Below, piece by piece: positions 34,421-43,236 of a stretch of 64,000 nt of DNA; position 1 is the stretch's first letter, and every line of letters begins with the position of its first letter. A program made the position numbers and the translations under genes. The notes beneath the pieces are model-generated. The model was not told where the DNA came from and did not search any database. It worked only from the letters and a program-made list of their open reading frames with translations. The stretch spans positions 3,571 to 67,570 of the forward strand of contig NZ_JBQHTM010000013.1 of NCBI RefSeq assembly GCF_052065695.1. The letters are read 5' to 3'. The stretch comes from Intestinimonas sp052065695. GTDB lineage: Bacteria; Bacillota; Clostridia; Oscillospirales; Oscillospiraceae.

Positions 34421-35908
34421 ATGACGGAGTATGGCGCTCTGCTCCGGCGGCTGGTGGACTTCACAGGCAGCAAGCTCTACGCGGTAGCCGATGAGGTGGG
34501 CTACGACGTCTCCTATATCAGCAAGTGGTGCAACAAGGACCTGCTCCCCGCGCCCAAGACCGCCCACACGGTGGATGTGGCGCTGGGGCGTTTTTTTGGG
34601 GACGCCATCCGCCGGGACGGCGCGGAGGCCGCCTTTGACACCGCCTTCCCGGGCGCGGGCGCCCAGGAAGGGTTAGAATCGCGGATCACCACCCTTTTGT
34701 CCGAGGCCTACGACGCCTCCGTCCACCACCGGACCGCCACCGGGTCCGCCGCCGCGTCTGAGGCAGAGCTCCTGGTCCGGCACCACGAAATTCTGGAGCG
34801 GCTGCGGGCCATCCCGACTCCCGGCAAGGGGGAGACGGTGATCTGCACCATCGACCTCCTCACTCTGCTCAAAAGCAGGGATCTCCCCGCCCTGGAACAT
34901 CTCTTCCACGGCAAAGGGGTCCATATCCACGCCGCCCTGGACCTGACCTCCTTCCGCCAGGGCGGCCAAGAGGAGATGGGGCTGCTCTACGGCTTCCTCA
35001 GCCGGAACCGGGAGAGCTTCCTCACCCTGTACGACGGCGCGGGGCTGGAGCGGGAAGGGCTCCTGGCGGTTGGTGAGCACTGCGGCATGCTCATGAGCAT
35101 GGACGGCCGCGGCGAGCTGGACGCCCTCGTCATGGCTCAGGGCGCGGCGGGAACCCATCTGCGGGAAACTGCCATGGCCCGTCTTTCCGAGCGGCCCGTC
35201 CTGCTGAGCCCCGCCCAGCCGGAGGACATGCGCCGCGGCGGATACCGCACTGATTTTTACAGCCGGGATCAATTTCAGTTCTTCTCCCCCTACGGCTTTG
35301 AATTCCTGCTGCCCCCCTCCGTCTGTGAACCCATTCTCCAGGCCGGCGGCCCCGCCGCCGGTCCCGTCTGGGACCTCAGGCGGCTGTTTATCACCTGGGA
35401 GGAGGTCTTTCAAAAGAGCCACATCGACTTTTACCTGCTCAAATCCTCCCTTCTGCGCTATCTGGACTCCGGCGAGCTGCTCTTTGCCGACATCCCCTAC
35501 CGCATGTCGTATGCCCAGCGCCTGGAGCATCTGGAGAACATTAAGGAGCGGGTCCTGGCCAACCACGACATCCGCTTTTTTGTCCTGGATGACGACGCCC
35601 TTCCGCCGGGGCCGCAGCCGGGCTTTGGGGTCTATCTGAGTCCCAAAAAGCTCTTCCTGAAGAGTCCGGGCGCCTATTTGACGGGGGAAGGGCCCATGTT
35701 TTACACCGTCCAGAGCGACATTCTGATCCAGGCCGCCCAGCGCTACCTGGAGCACCTCCAGTCCCTGAGCGCCTGCCGGTGCTTCGACCACCGGGAGGTG
35801 CCCGAGCTGGAGCGCCGGTACGGCGGGATGATTTACCGCATGCTCACCATGCACCCGGGCGGCGACTCCGAGCATCCGGCCTCCGCCGGTGACCCCGGTC
35901 CCCTCTGA
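34421..35908 (+). CDS. Large HTH regulator of unfamiliar architecture, divergent from the dehydratase operon
   Basis: A 495-residue protein. Only the first 60 residues are recognisable, as an XRE-like helix-turn-helix (LYAVADEVGYDVSYISKWCN). The remaining 430 residues show no family I know. They look globular, with alternating hydrophobic strands and helices (TVICTIDLLTLLKS, FFVLDDDALPPG), and no membrane segment or response-regulator motif. GGGAGGG precedes the ATG. Divergent placement and the intervening palindrome make it the likely regulator of the dehydratase genes. The C-terminal part is probably a ligand or multimerisation domain, which is inference. Confidence 0.75.
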   Translation: MTEYGALLRRLVDFTGSKLYAVADEVGYDVSYISKWCNKDLLPAPKTAHTVDVALGRFFGDAIRRDGAEAAFDTAFPGAGAQEGLESRITTLLSEAYDASVHHRTATGSAAASEAELLVRHHEILERLRAIPTPGKGETVICTIDLLTLLKSRDLPALEHLFHGKGVHIHAALDLTSFRQGGQEEMGLLYGFLSRNRESFLTLYDGAGLEREGLLAVGEHCGMLMSMDGRGELDALVMAQGAAGTHLRETAMARLSERPVLLSPAQPEDMRRGGYRTDFYSRDQFQFFSPYGFEFLLPPSVCEPILQAGGPAAGPVWDLRRLFITWEEVFQKSHIDFYLLKSSLLRYLDSGELLFADIPYRMSYAQRLEHLENIKERVLANHDIRFFVLDDDALPPGPQPGFGVYLSPKKLFLKSPGAYLTGEGPMFYTVQSDILIQAAQRYLEHLQSLSACRCFDHREVPELERRYGGMIYRMLTMHPGGDSEHPASAGDPGPL

Positions 35909-35995
35909 CCTGTTGCCGGACATAGATGGGTGTTTTCTTCTCCCCTTTTTTGTGGTATGATACGAAAAGAATCTCATCTGCACAGGAGGACAGAC

Positions 35996-36604
35996 ATGAA
36001 AAAGCGCACCATCGCGCTGCTCCTGCTGACCGCCCTGCTGGGCGTACTGCTGACGAGCTGCAGCGAAGACAAACGCAACCACTACTCCCCCGGCTACTGG
36101 CGGGACAGCATCTTCTACGACGCCTTTGTGGATCTCCGCTTCACCCTGCCCCAGGGCTGGGAGGCCACCAGTCAGGAGGATCTGGATGCTATGAGCGCCG
36201 AGGCCGATAAGGCCCTGGACCTCCAGCGGGGCGGCACCGGCGAGGACCCCGATTCTGTCTATCACTATGAGCTCTCCGCCAAGGACACCGAGACCGGAAA
36301 CGGCATCCTCATCCTGGTGCAGAGCTACAGCGGCAACGCCAACGACTACATTGACGGCCTGGAGGCCGGCGCCGAGCTGGAGGGCGCCACCTACTCCGTG
36401 GGCACCTCCGTCACCGTTCAGCTGCCCGGCCACGCCTATATCATGGTACCCCTGACCATGGAGGGCCAGGACACCCCCTATCAGCGGCAGTATCTGCGCA
36501 AGCAGGGGGACTACCTTATCAACATCATGCTCTTCTCCACCACGGAGGACGATGATGCCTTTTCCGCCCTGCTGGCCACCCTCTCCGAGATGGATGACGC
36601 GTAA
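35996..36604 (+). CDS. Lipoprotein of unknown function
   Basis: A 202-residue protein with a lipoprotein signal ending LLTSC (Cys21). The rest contains a PsbP/DUF1795-like pattern: VDLRFTLPQGWEATSQ, then strand pairs ending in YLRKQGDYLINIMLFST and the final helix FSALLATLSEM. That fold is common among small secreted clostridial lipoproteins without a known activity. AGGAGGA lies upstream of the ATG at 35996. The gene is flanked by a weak -10 (TATGAT at 35956) and a strong terminator, so it is monocistronic. Confidence 0.75.
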   Translation: MKKRTIALLLLTALLGVLLTSCSEDKRNHYSPGYWRDSIFYDAFVDLRFTLPQGWEATSQEDLDAMSAEADKALDLQRGGTGEDPDSVYHYELSAKDTETGNGILILVQSYSGNANDYIDGLEAGAELEGATYSVGTSVTVQLPGHAYIMVPLTMEGQDTPYQRQYLRKQGDYLINIMLFSTTEDDDAFSALLATLSEMDDA

Positions 36605-36633
36605 AACAACTCTGTCCCTGCTCAGGTCCAAAA

Positions 36634-36663
36634 GGCTCCGCCGGTCACGGCGGAGCCTTTTTG
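36634..36663 (+). terminator. Terminator after the lipoprotein gene
   Basis: A perfect ten-base stem (36634-36643 with 36648-36657), a four-base loop and TTTTT. Confidence 0.85.
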
Positions 36664-36677
36664 TCCATTTGTCCCTC

Positions 36678-36706
36678 TTGCCTCGCTGGAACGGAGGTGG
36701 TATCAT
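36678..36706 (+). promoter_or_regulatory. Promoter of the LRR-VWA-MoxR operon
   Basis: TTGCCT at 36678-36683, 17 bases, TATCAT at 36701-36706 with extended -10 TGG, 33 bases before the LRR start. Confidence 0.6.
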
Positions 36707-36738
36707 GTTGCCTGCTGAAACCGAAGGGAGGGACCTAT

Positions 36739-37716
36739 ATGGAACAACAGACCGGTGAGAGCGAGCTGCTCCTCACCTGCCGCAGGACACCGGAGGGCAT
36801 CGCCATCCTGCGCTGCACCGCCGACGCCGCCCATGTAGTGCTGCCCGACCGGGTGCTGGACGAGCCGGTGACCGCCCTGGGACCCTACGCCCTCTCCCAG
36901 CGGGAGCCCGACCTCTCCGGCTGTGCCGACTTATTCCAGGTCCGCGTCACCTGCGGCGGGCCGGAGCCCCGGCACGACGCCTCCGCCATCCGCTCAGTGG
37001 TCCTCCCCGCCATGCTCAAAACCGTAGGGGATTACACCTTCTACAACTGTCGGAACCTGGCCCAGCTCACCCTCACCGGGTCCGTGGAGCGGCTGGGCAG
37101 CGACTCCTTCATGAATTGTCCCCTTCAAAAAATTACCCTGACCCTGGGTGAGGACGGCAGGAGCTGCCTGCGCCCTCTGCTGGCCGACTGCGTGGCCGAC
37201 CTGGAGGTGGCCCTCCGTTTCCCTGACGGGGCAGAAGCCCGGCTCTTCTTTCCTGCCTGGCACGAGGAGCTGGAGCTGCTGGCCGCCCCCCATATCTTCC
37301 AGACCCGCATCCAGGGGGGCGGCTACGCCTGCCGACAGTGCGTCCGGGACGGCGTAGTGGACTTCGGCGCCTACGACGGCTGCCTGGAACGGTTTCTGGC
37401 CGAGCACGACTTCTTATCCGTCTGTCGGATGGCCCTGGATCGGCTCCGCTGGCCCCTCCGGCTCTCCGCCGGGGCGGAGGCGGCCTACCGCTCCGCCCTC
37501 TCCGACCACGGGGAGGAGGCCGTCGCCCTCCTGCTGGACCGCCGGGACACAGAAGGCCTCTCCTTTCTCCTGGCCCAAAGGCTCCTCTCCCCCGCCCAGC
37601 GCGCTGCCGCCTGTGACGCCGCCCGGCAACGGGGAAACACCGAGGCCTTGGCCCTCCTGCTGGAGGACCTGCGTCCCGCCCCGGGGCAGGGCCTGGACAA
37701 GTCCTTTGATCTGTGA
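36739..37716 (+). CDS. LRR_5-type leucine-rich repeat protein
   Basis: A 325-residue cytosolic protein. Residues about 85-140 carry BspA-like LRR_5 repeats (SVVLPAMLKTVGDYTFYNC, LAQLTLTGSVERLGSDSFMNC). The C-terminal third is helical with repeated LLL/AAA patterns and may mimic ankyrin-like repeats (EEAVALLLDRRDTEGLSFLL, NTEALALLLEDL). There is no signal peptide, unlike most BspA-type proteins, so it probably acts inside the cell. GGGAGGGA precedes the ATG. It leads a three-gene operon with a VWA protein and a MoxR ATPase, suggesting an adaptor or substrate-recognition role, which is inference. Confidence 0.75.
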   Translation: MEQQTGESELLLTCRRTPEGIAILRCTADAAHVVLPDRVLDEPVTALGPYALSQREPDLSGCADLFQVRVTCGGPEPRHDASAIRSVVLPAMLKTVGDYTFYNCRNLAQLTLTGSVERLGSDSFMNCPLQKITLTLGEDGRSCLRPLLADCVADLEVALRFPDGAEARLFFPAWHEELELLAAPHIFQTRIQGGGYACRQCVRDGVVDFGAYDGCLERFLAEHDFLSVCRMALDRLRWPLRLSAGAEAAYRSALSDHGEEAVALLLDRRDTEGLSFLLAQRLLSPAQRAAACDAARQRGNTEALALLLEDLRPAPGQGLDKSFDL

Positions 37717-37724
37717 GGTGGACC

Positions 37725-39050
37725 ATGGCAGAACGCAGTGAATGGCAGACTTTAGGCCAAAAAATCCTGTTTGCCGCCCGGAACGAGCTCTACCTCAACC
37801 TACCCTTTCTGGACGCCGCCCTGGGCGCCCTCCGGCCGGAGACCGGCTTTGACACCCCCACCCTGGCCACCGACGGCCGGGCCCTCTACTACTGCGGCAC
37901 CTGGCTCTCCGCCCGGTATGAGCGCAGCCGCACCCTGGTGTGCCGGGCCTACCTCCACACCGTCCTTCACTGTCTCCTCCGCCACCTCCCCAAGCGCAGG
38001 GGCAGGGATGGGGAGCTATGGGACCTGTGCTGCGACATCGCGGTGGAGTCCGTTCTGGACGGCCTGGACTACCCCTGCCTTACCGCCCCGGTGGCGGTGA
38101 GCCGGCGGCAGGCCCTCTACGCCCGGCTGGGGGGCGGGGACAAAGCCCTCACCGCCGAGGCCATCTATCGCGCCTTCCGCCGGGAGCGCCTCTCCCCTTA
38201 CGAGCGGGCCACCCTGGCCCGGGAATTTCTCCAGGACGACCACAGTCTTTGGGAGCAGAAGCAGACCCAGGAGAACGAGGAGCAGTGGCAGCGGGCCGCC
38301 CAGCGGGTGCAGACCGGCATGGAGACAGTGTTCAGCCAGAACGCCACAGGCGGCCAGGCGATGCTGGAGCAGCTTCGCGTGGAGGCCCGGGAGAAGCACA
38401 ATTACCGGGCCTTCCTCCAGCGCTTTGCCGTGCTGGGGGAGGAGCTGGGTGTGGACGCCGACGCCTTTGACTACGGCTACTACGCCTACGGCCTGCGCCG
38501 CTACGGCAACATGCCCCTCATCGAGCCCCTGGAGACCCGGGAGACCCGCCGGGTCCGGGACCTGGTCATCGCCATCGACACCTCCATGTCCACCTCCGGG
38601 GAACTGGTACGGGAGTTTCTCTCCTACACCTACACCATTTTGAAGGAATCGGAGAGCTTTTTCCGCACCTTCCGCCTGCGGCTCCTCCAGTGCGACGACC
38701 AGCTCCGCTCCGACCAGCTCATCACCAATGAAGCGGAATTGAAGACCGCCATGGAGCGTTTCCAGCTCACCGGCCAGAGCGCCACCGACTTCCGGCCCGT
38801 CTTTGAACATGTGGACGGCCTGCTCCGGAATGGGGAGCTCCGGGACCTGCGGGGGCTCCTCTATTTCACCGACGGCCTGGGGATCTACCCCGCCCGGCGG
38901 CCCGCCTACGACGCCGCCTTCGTCATGCTGGCCCAGCAGGGTTTCCCGGAGCGGGTGCCCCCCTGGGGCATCCAGGTGCTGCTGGACGAGGACGAGCTCA
39001 TCCAGGCCGACGCCCACCCTGACACCCTTTCCGAGGAGGAAGATCCATGA
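37725..39050 (+). CDS. VWA-like protein with degenerate metallopeptidase domain (DUF2201-type)
   Basis: A 441-residue protein of the VWA-like/putative-metallopeptidase family. The N-terminal part has YLHTVLHCLLRH followed by LWDLCCDIAVESVL, where family members carry HExxH; the catalytic Glu is Thr here, so peptidase activity is doubtful. The C-terminal part (from about residue 280) is a VWA domain with MIDAS motif AIDTSMSTSG and LLYFTDGLG. GAGGTGGAC precedes ATG 37725, eight bases after the LRR stop. The gene overlaps the ATPase by ATGA. VWA proteins paired with MoxR ATPases act as metal-dependent adaptors. Confidence 0.82.
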   Translation: MAERSEWQTLGQKILFAARNELYLNLPFLDAALGALRPETGFDTPTLATDGRALYYCGTWLSARYERSRTLVCRAYLHTVLHCLLRHLPKRRGRDGELWDLCCDIAVESVLDGLDYPCLTAPVAVSRRQALYARLGGGDKALTAEAIYRAFRRERLSPYERATLAREFLQDDHSLWEQKQTQENEEQWQRAAQRVQTGMETVFSQNATGGQAMLEQLRVEAREKHNYRAFLQRFAVLGEELGVDADAFDYGYYAYGLRRYGNMPLIEPLETRETRRVRDLVIAIDTSMSTSGELVREFLSYTYTILKESESFFRTFRLRLLQCDDQLRSDQLITNEAELKTAMERFQLTGQSATDFRPVFEHVDGLLRNGELRDLRGLLYFTDGLGIYPARRPAYDAAFVMLAQQGFPERVPPWGIQVLLDEDELIQADAHPDTLSEEEDP

Positions 39051-40576
39051 ACATCAAACGCGCCAAAGAGGAGATCCAAAACACCGTCCGGGCCTACCTG
39101 TCCAAAGACGAACTGGGGGCCTGGCGCATCCCGCCGGTGCGGCAGCGGCCCCTCCTCCTCATGGGCCCGCCGGGTATCGGCAAGACCCAGATCATGGAGC
39201 AGATCGCCGGCGAGCTGGGCATTGGCCTGGTGAGCTACACCATCACCCACCACACCCGCCAGTCTGCCCTGGGCCTCCCCTTCATCAAGGAGGAGACCTT
39301 CGGCGGCCAGGTCCACTCGGTCACCGAGTACACCATGAGCGAGATTTTGGCCTCGGTCTACCGGACCATGGAGGAGACCGGCGTCCGGGAGGGCATCCTC
39401 TTCCTGGACGAGATCAACTGCATCTCCGAAACTCTGGCCCCCATGATGCTCCAGTTCCTCCAGTGCAAGACCTTCGGCAATCAGCGCCTCCCCGAGGGCT
39501 GGATCATCGCCGCCGCCGGCAACCCGCCGGAGTACAACAAGTCGGTGCGAGAGTTCGACGTGGTCACCCTGGACCGGGTGAAGCGCATGGACATCACCGC
39601 CGACTACGGCGTGTGGAAGGAGTACGCCCAGGCCCGGGGCATCCACGGGGCCATCCTCTCCTATCTGGACCTGCGCAAGGAGAATTTCTACGCCGTGGAG
39701 CGCACCGCCGACGGCCTCCAGTTCGTCACCGCCCGGGGCTGGGAGGACCTCTCCGAGCTCCTCCTCTCCTACGAGGCTCTGGGCATCCCCGCCGACCGGG
39801 AGGTGGTGGGGGAATACCTCCAGCTCCCCCGCATCGCCCGGGACTTTGCCGACTATCTGGCTCTCTACGACCAGTACCGCAAGGTCTACCACGTGGACGA
39901 GATCCTTACCGGAACGTGGTCCCCCCTGATGGTCCGGGAGCTCTCCGCCGCCCCCTTCGACCAGCGGCTGAGCATTCTGGGGCTGCTCCTCTCCCGGCTC
40001 CGGGAGGAGTGCCGGAAGGTATGGGAGCTGGACGCCCTGGCCGACGCCCTCCACGCCGACCTGGCCGCCCTGAAAGGACAGCTCCCTGCCGTCCGGCCTG
40101 ACGCCTTCCTGACGGAGAAGGCCGACGCCCTCCGGCAGGACCTCTCCCGCCGCCGCTCCGCCGGCTCCGGCGACCGCCAGGGAGAGCGGCTGGTCCTGGC
40201 CCATCTGGGGCGGCTGGAGGAGCTCCTCCGCCACCTGGAAAAGGCCGTCCCCACCAACAGCGCCGCCGCCTTTGACATTCTGAAGGCCGACTTCCAGTCC
40301 GATGTGGCCCTCCGGGCCAGCGCCGCCGCCCAGGTGGGGGACCATCTGGAGCAGTCCTTTGCCTTCCTGGAGTCCGCCCTGGGGGAAGGCCAGGAGCTGG
40401 TCATCTTTGCCACCGAGCTCACCGCCGGCACCCACACCTCCTGGTTCATCCAGAACTTCGGCTGCGAGGCCTATTACCGCCACAACAAGTCCCTCCTCTT
40501 CAACGACACCCAGCAGGCCCTTCTCTCTGAGATCGCCCAGGTCCGCCGGGAGGAGCCGCCCACCTCGGAACATTAA
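39047..40576 (+). CDS. MoxR-type AAA+ ATPase
   Basis: A 509-residue AAA+ protein. Walker A is MGPPGIGKTQ (about residues 39-48), Walker B is GILFLDEIN and sensor 1 is AAAGNPPEYN; EFDVVTLDRVKRM probably supplies the arginine finger region. The C-terminal 230 residues are helical and family-specific. MoxR ATPases remodel or activate protein partners together with VWA proteins, and the overlapping start with the VWA gene supports a dedicated pair. Target unknown. Confidence 0.85.
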   Translation: MNIKRAKEEIQNTVRAYLSKDELGAWRIPPVRQRPLLLMGPPGIGKTQIMEQIAGELGIGLVSYTITHHTRQSALGLPFIKEETFGGQVHSVTEYTMSEILASVYRTMEETGVREGILFLDEINCISETLAPMMLQFLQCKTFGNQRLPEGWIIAAAGNPPEYNKSVREFDVVTLDRVKRMDITADYGVWKEYAQARGIHGAILSYLDLRKENFYAVERTADGLQFVTARGWEDLSELLLSYEALGIPADREVVGEYLQLPRIARDFADYLALYDQYRKVYHVDEILTGTWSPLMVRELSAAPFDQRLSILGLLLSRLREECRKVWELDALADALHADLAALKGQLPAVRPDAFLTEKADALRQDLSRRRSAGSGDRQGERLVLAHLGRLEELLRHLEKAVPTNSAAAFDILKADFQSDVALRASAAAQVGDHLEQSFAFLESALGEGQELVIFATELTAGTHTSWFIQNFGCEAYYRHNKSLLFNDTQQALLSEIAQVRREEPPTSEH

Positions 40577-40613
40577 AAAACGGTCCCGCCTAAAAAAGGC
40601 GGGACCGTTTTTT
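40575..40613. terminator. Bidirectional terminator between the MoxR operon and galT
   Basis: A stem of about 16 base pairs (A6-CGGTCCCGCC with GGCGGGACCG-T6) around a seven-base loop works on both strands for converging units. Confidence 0.9.
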
Positions 40614-40620
40614 ACCTGTT

Positions 40621-42114
40621 TCAAATCTGTTCCAGGAAGCGCAGGAAGGCGGCCTTGCCCTCGGCGGTGCGCTTGTAGACGCCGGCGTGCTCCAGCACCT
40701 GGGCAAAGACCAGGCCGGTCTCCTTCTCCACGATGTCCAGGGCGTTGTCCGCCGTGATAGCGTACTTGCCCTTGAAACAATCGGCCCAGTCGGCGTGCTT
40801 GGCGGTGCGCTCGTCGGCACGGAGGTCGGCACCCCTCACCAGGGCGTCGGCCACGGCGGAGAGCTCCTCCTTCAGCCGGGCGGGGAGGACGGCCAGGCCC
40901 ATGACCTCGATGAGACCGATGTTCTCCTTCTTGATGTGGTGGAGCTCGGCGTGGGGGTGGTAGACCCCCAGGGGGTGCTCCTTCGTGGTGATGTTATTGC
41001 GGAGCACCAGGTCCAGCTCGTAGTCGCTGCCGCGGCGGCGGGCGATGGGGGTGATGGTGTTGTGGGGCTCCCCATCTGTCTCGGCGAAGATGAAGGCGGC
41101 CTCGTCGGTATAGCCCCGCCAGGAGCGCAGGATCTTGTCGGCCAGATCGATGAGCCTGGCCGGGTCGGCGGCGGTGAGGCGGACCACCGACATGGGCCAC
41201 TTCACGATACCGGCCTTCACATCCTCGTAGCCGGGGAAGGTGAAGGGGGTCTCCACTGGCGCCCTTTCCATGGCGAAGGTGTAGTGGCCGCCCTGGAAGT
41301 GGTCATGGGCCAGGATGGAGCCGCCTACGATGGGCAGGTCGGCGTTGGAACCCACAAAATAGTGGGGGAACTGGCCCACAAAGTCCAGCAGCTTGGCAAA
41401 GCAGGCCCGGTCGATCTTCATGGGCACGTGCTCACTGTTGAGGCAGATGCAGTGCTCATTGTAGTAGACATAGGGGGAGTACTGCAAAAACCAGGGCGAG
41501 CCGTTGATGGTGATGGGGACGATGCGGTGGTTGGCCCGGGCGGGGTGGTTGACCCGGCCGGCATAGCCCTCGTTCTCAGCGCACAGCTGGCACCGGGGGT
41601 AGGCCGAGGCAGGCAAGTTCCGGGCGGCGGCAATGGCCTTGGGGTCCTTCTCCGGCTTGGAGAGGTTGATGGTGATGTCCAGGTCCCCGTACTCCGTGGG
41701 GGCGATCCACTTCACGTCCTTGGCGATGCGGTCCCGGCGGATATAGTTGGTGTCCTGGCTGAACTTGTAGTACCAGTCGGTGGCCTTTTCCGGGCTCTCG
41801 GCGCAGAGGGTCTGGAACTTTCTGATGACCTGAGCGGGCCGTGGGGTGAGCACCCCCATCAGCTTGGTGTCGAAGAGGTCCCGGTAGACCACCGAATCCT
41901 CCTTGAGCACGTCCCGGGCGTGAGCATCGTCCATGAGGGCGGTGAGCACAGCGGGCAGGTCCACGGGCCGCTGTGGCGGGGTCTCCGGCTCGGTATAGCT
42001 GTCCAGCCCCAGGGCCTCCAGCAGGGCGTTCACCGCCCACACCTGCTCACAGGGCTCGATGAGGCCGGTATCCAGGGCGTAGGCAACAAGGGCCTGGATC
42101 TCTCTGTCCACCAT
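40621..42114 (-). CDS. galT: UDP-glucose-hexose-1-phosphate uridylyltransferase (class II GalT)
   Basis: A 497-residue Leloir-pathway enzyme of the Gram-positive GalT class, exchanging UMP between UDP-glucose and galactose-1-phosphate. It shows the nucleotide-binding YYNEHCICLNSEHVPMKI and the active-site histidines in GGSILAHDHFQGGHY. The family length matches. The ATG at 42114 lies four bases past the galE stop, with a ribosome site inside the galE end; upstream in-frame starts lie within galE. No galK or galM lies nearby. Confidence 0.95.
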   Translation of the reverse strand: MVDREIQALVAYALDTGLIEPCEQVWAVNALLEALGLDSYTEPETPPQRPVDLPAVLTALMDDAHARDVLKEDSVVYRDLFDTKLMGVLTPRPAQVIRKFQTLCAESPEKATDWYYKFSQDTNYIRRDRIAKDVKWIAPTEYGDLDITINLSKPEKDPKAIAAARNLPASAYPRCQLCAENEGYAGRVNHPARANHRIVPITINGSPWFLQYSPYVYYNEHCICLNSEHVPMKIDRACFAKLLDFVGQFPHYFVGSNADLPIVGGSILAHDHFQGGHYTFAMERAPVETPFTFPGYEDVKAGIVKWPMSVVRLTAADPARLIDLADKILRSWRGYTDEAAFIFAETDGEPHNTITPIARRRGSDYELDLVLRNNITTKEHPLGVYHPHAELHHIKKENIGLIEVMGLAVLPARLKEELSAVADALVRGADLRADERTAKHADWADCFKGKYAITADNALDIVEKETGLVFAQVLEHAGVYKRTAEGKAAFLRFLEQI

Positions 42115-42118
42115 GTGC

Positions 42119-43111
42119 TCAGCCCTCCCCATAGCCGTGGGGGTGAGCCTGATGCCACTTCCAGGCGGTGGAGATGATGGTGCTCAGGTCGTTGTACTTG
42201 GGCTTCCACCCCAGAACCTCCACGGCCTTGGCAGAGGAGGCAATGAGCTGGGCGGGATCTCCGGAGCGGCGGGGGGAGACCTCTGCGGGAATGGGGTGTC
42301 CGGTGACGCTCCGGGCCACGTCGATGACCTCCTTCACCGAGAAGCCCACGCCGTTGCCCAGATTGAAGACGTTGTTTTCGCCGCCCTTGAGCAGGTAATC
42401 CAGGGCCAGGATGTGAGCCTGGGCCAGGTCGGTGACGTGGATGTAGTCCCGGATACAGGTGCCGTCGGGAGTGGGATAGTCGTCCCCGAAGATGCCCACG
42501 TGGTCCCGCTGGCCGTTGGGCACCTGGAGGATGATGGGGATCAGATGAGTCTCCGGGTCATGGGCCTCACCGATGGCGCCGGAGATGTGGGCGCCGGCGG
42601 CGTTGAAGTACCGCAGGGCCACATACCGAAGGCCGTGGGCCTTGGACACCCATCCCATCATCTGCTCCATGGACAGCTTGGTGTTGCCGTAGCAGTTGGT
42701 GGGCACGGTCTTGTCGCTCTCCAGGATGGGCACCCGCTCCGGCTCCCCGTAGGTGGCGGCGGTGGAGGAGAAGACGATCTTGTCCACCCCGTGCTCCACC
42801 ATGGACTTCAGGAGCACCATGGTCCCGTAGAGGTTGTTGTCATAGTACTTCAGGGGGTCGGACATGCTCTCCCCCACCTGGGAGGAGGCGGCAAAGTGGA
42901 TCACGCCCTCAATCTTTTCCGCCTGGAACAGGGTGTCCAGCGCCCCCTTGTCCCGGATGTCCAGCTGATAGAACCGGGCCTTGGGGTGGACCGCCTGCTT
43001 GAAGCCGGTGAGGAGGTTATCCGCCACCACCACGTCCCGGCCCGCGTCGATGAGCTCGTACACCGTATGGGAGCCGATGTAGCCGGCCCCGCCCAACACT
43101 AAGATCGCCAT
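42119..43111 (-). CDS. galE: UDP-glucose 4-epimerase
   Basis: A 330-residue NAD-dependent short-chain dehydrogenase/reductase converting UDP-galactose and UDP-glucose. Rossmann motif LVLGGAGYIGSHT begins at residue 4. The catalytic Ser lies in FSSTAATYG and the YxxxK in CYGNTKLS. The ATG at 43111 was chosen because the Rossmann strand begins there and GGAAGG lies upstream. It is first in galE-galT, under a promoter overlapped by a palindrome matching the adjacent LacI-type regulator. Confidence 0.96.
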   Translation of the reverse strand: MAILVLGGAGYIGSHTVYELIDAGRDVVVADNLLTGFKQAVHPKARFYQLDIRDKGALDTLFQAEKIEGVIHFAASSQVGESMSDPLKYYDNNLYGTMVLLKSMVEHGVDKIVFSSTAATYGEPERVPILESDKTVPTNCYGNTKLSMEQMMGWVSKAHGLRYVALRYFNAAGAHISGAIGEAHDPETHLIPIILQVPNGQRDHVGIFGDDYPTPDGTCIRDYIHVTDLAQAHILALDYLLKGGENNVFNLGNGVGFSVKEVIDVARSVTGHPIPAEVSPRRSGDPAQLIASSAKAVEVLGWKPKYNDLSTIISTAWKWHQAHPHGYGEG

Positions 43112-43151
43112 TCTGATGCGCCTTCCTTTCCACATTTCCTCTGGTAATTCC

Positions 43152-43180
43152 AGTATATCCATACCGAGATCAAATAGCAA
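43152..43180 (-). promoter_or_regulatory. Promoter of galE-galT
   Basis: TTGCTA (43175-43180), 17 bases, TATACT (43152-43157) on the minus strand. The -35 is overlapped by the palindrome at 43179-43207. Confidence 0.7.
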
Positions 43181-43207
43181 GTTGAATTTTTACTAAAAAT
43201 TCAACTT
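43179..43207. promoter_or_regulatory. LacI/GalR-type operator of galE-galT
   Basis: Perfect 13-base arms (AAGTTGAATTTTT at 43179-43191 and its complement at 43195-43207) around ACT. The core TTTTACTAAAA recurs at 44306-44316 before the regulator gene. There is no T-run after the stem. Confidence 0.7.
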
Positions 43208-43236
43208 TGTCAGAGCGCACAGTTGCACCCGGTCTC

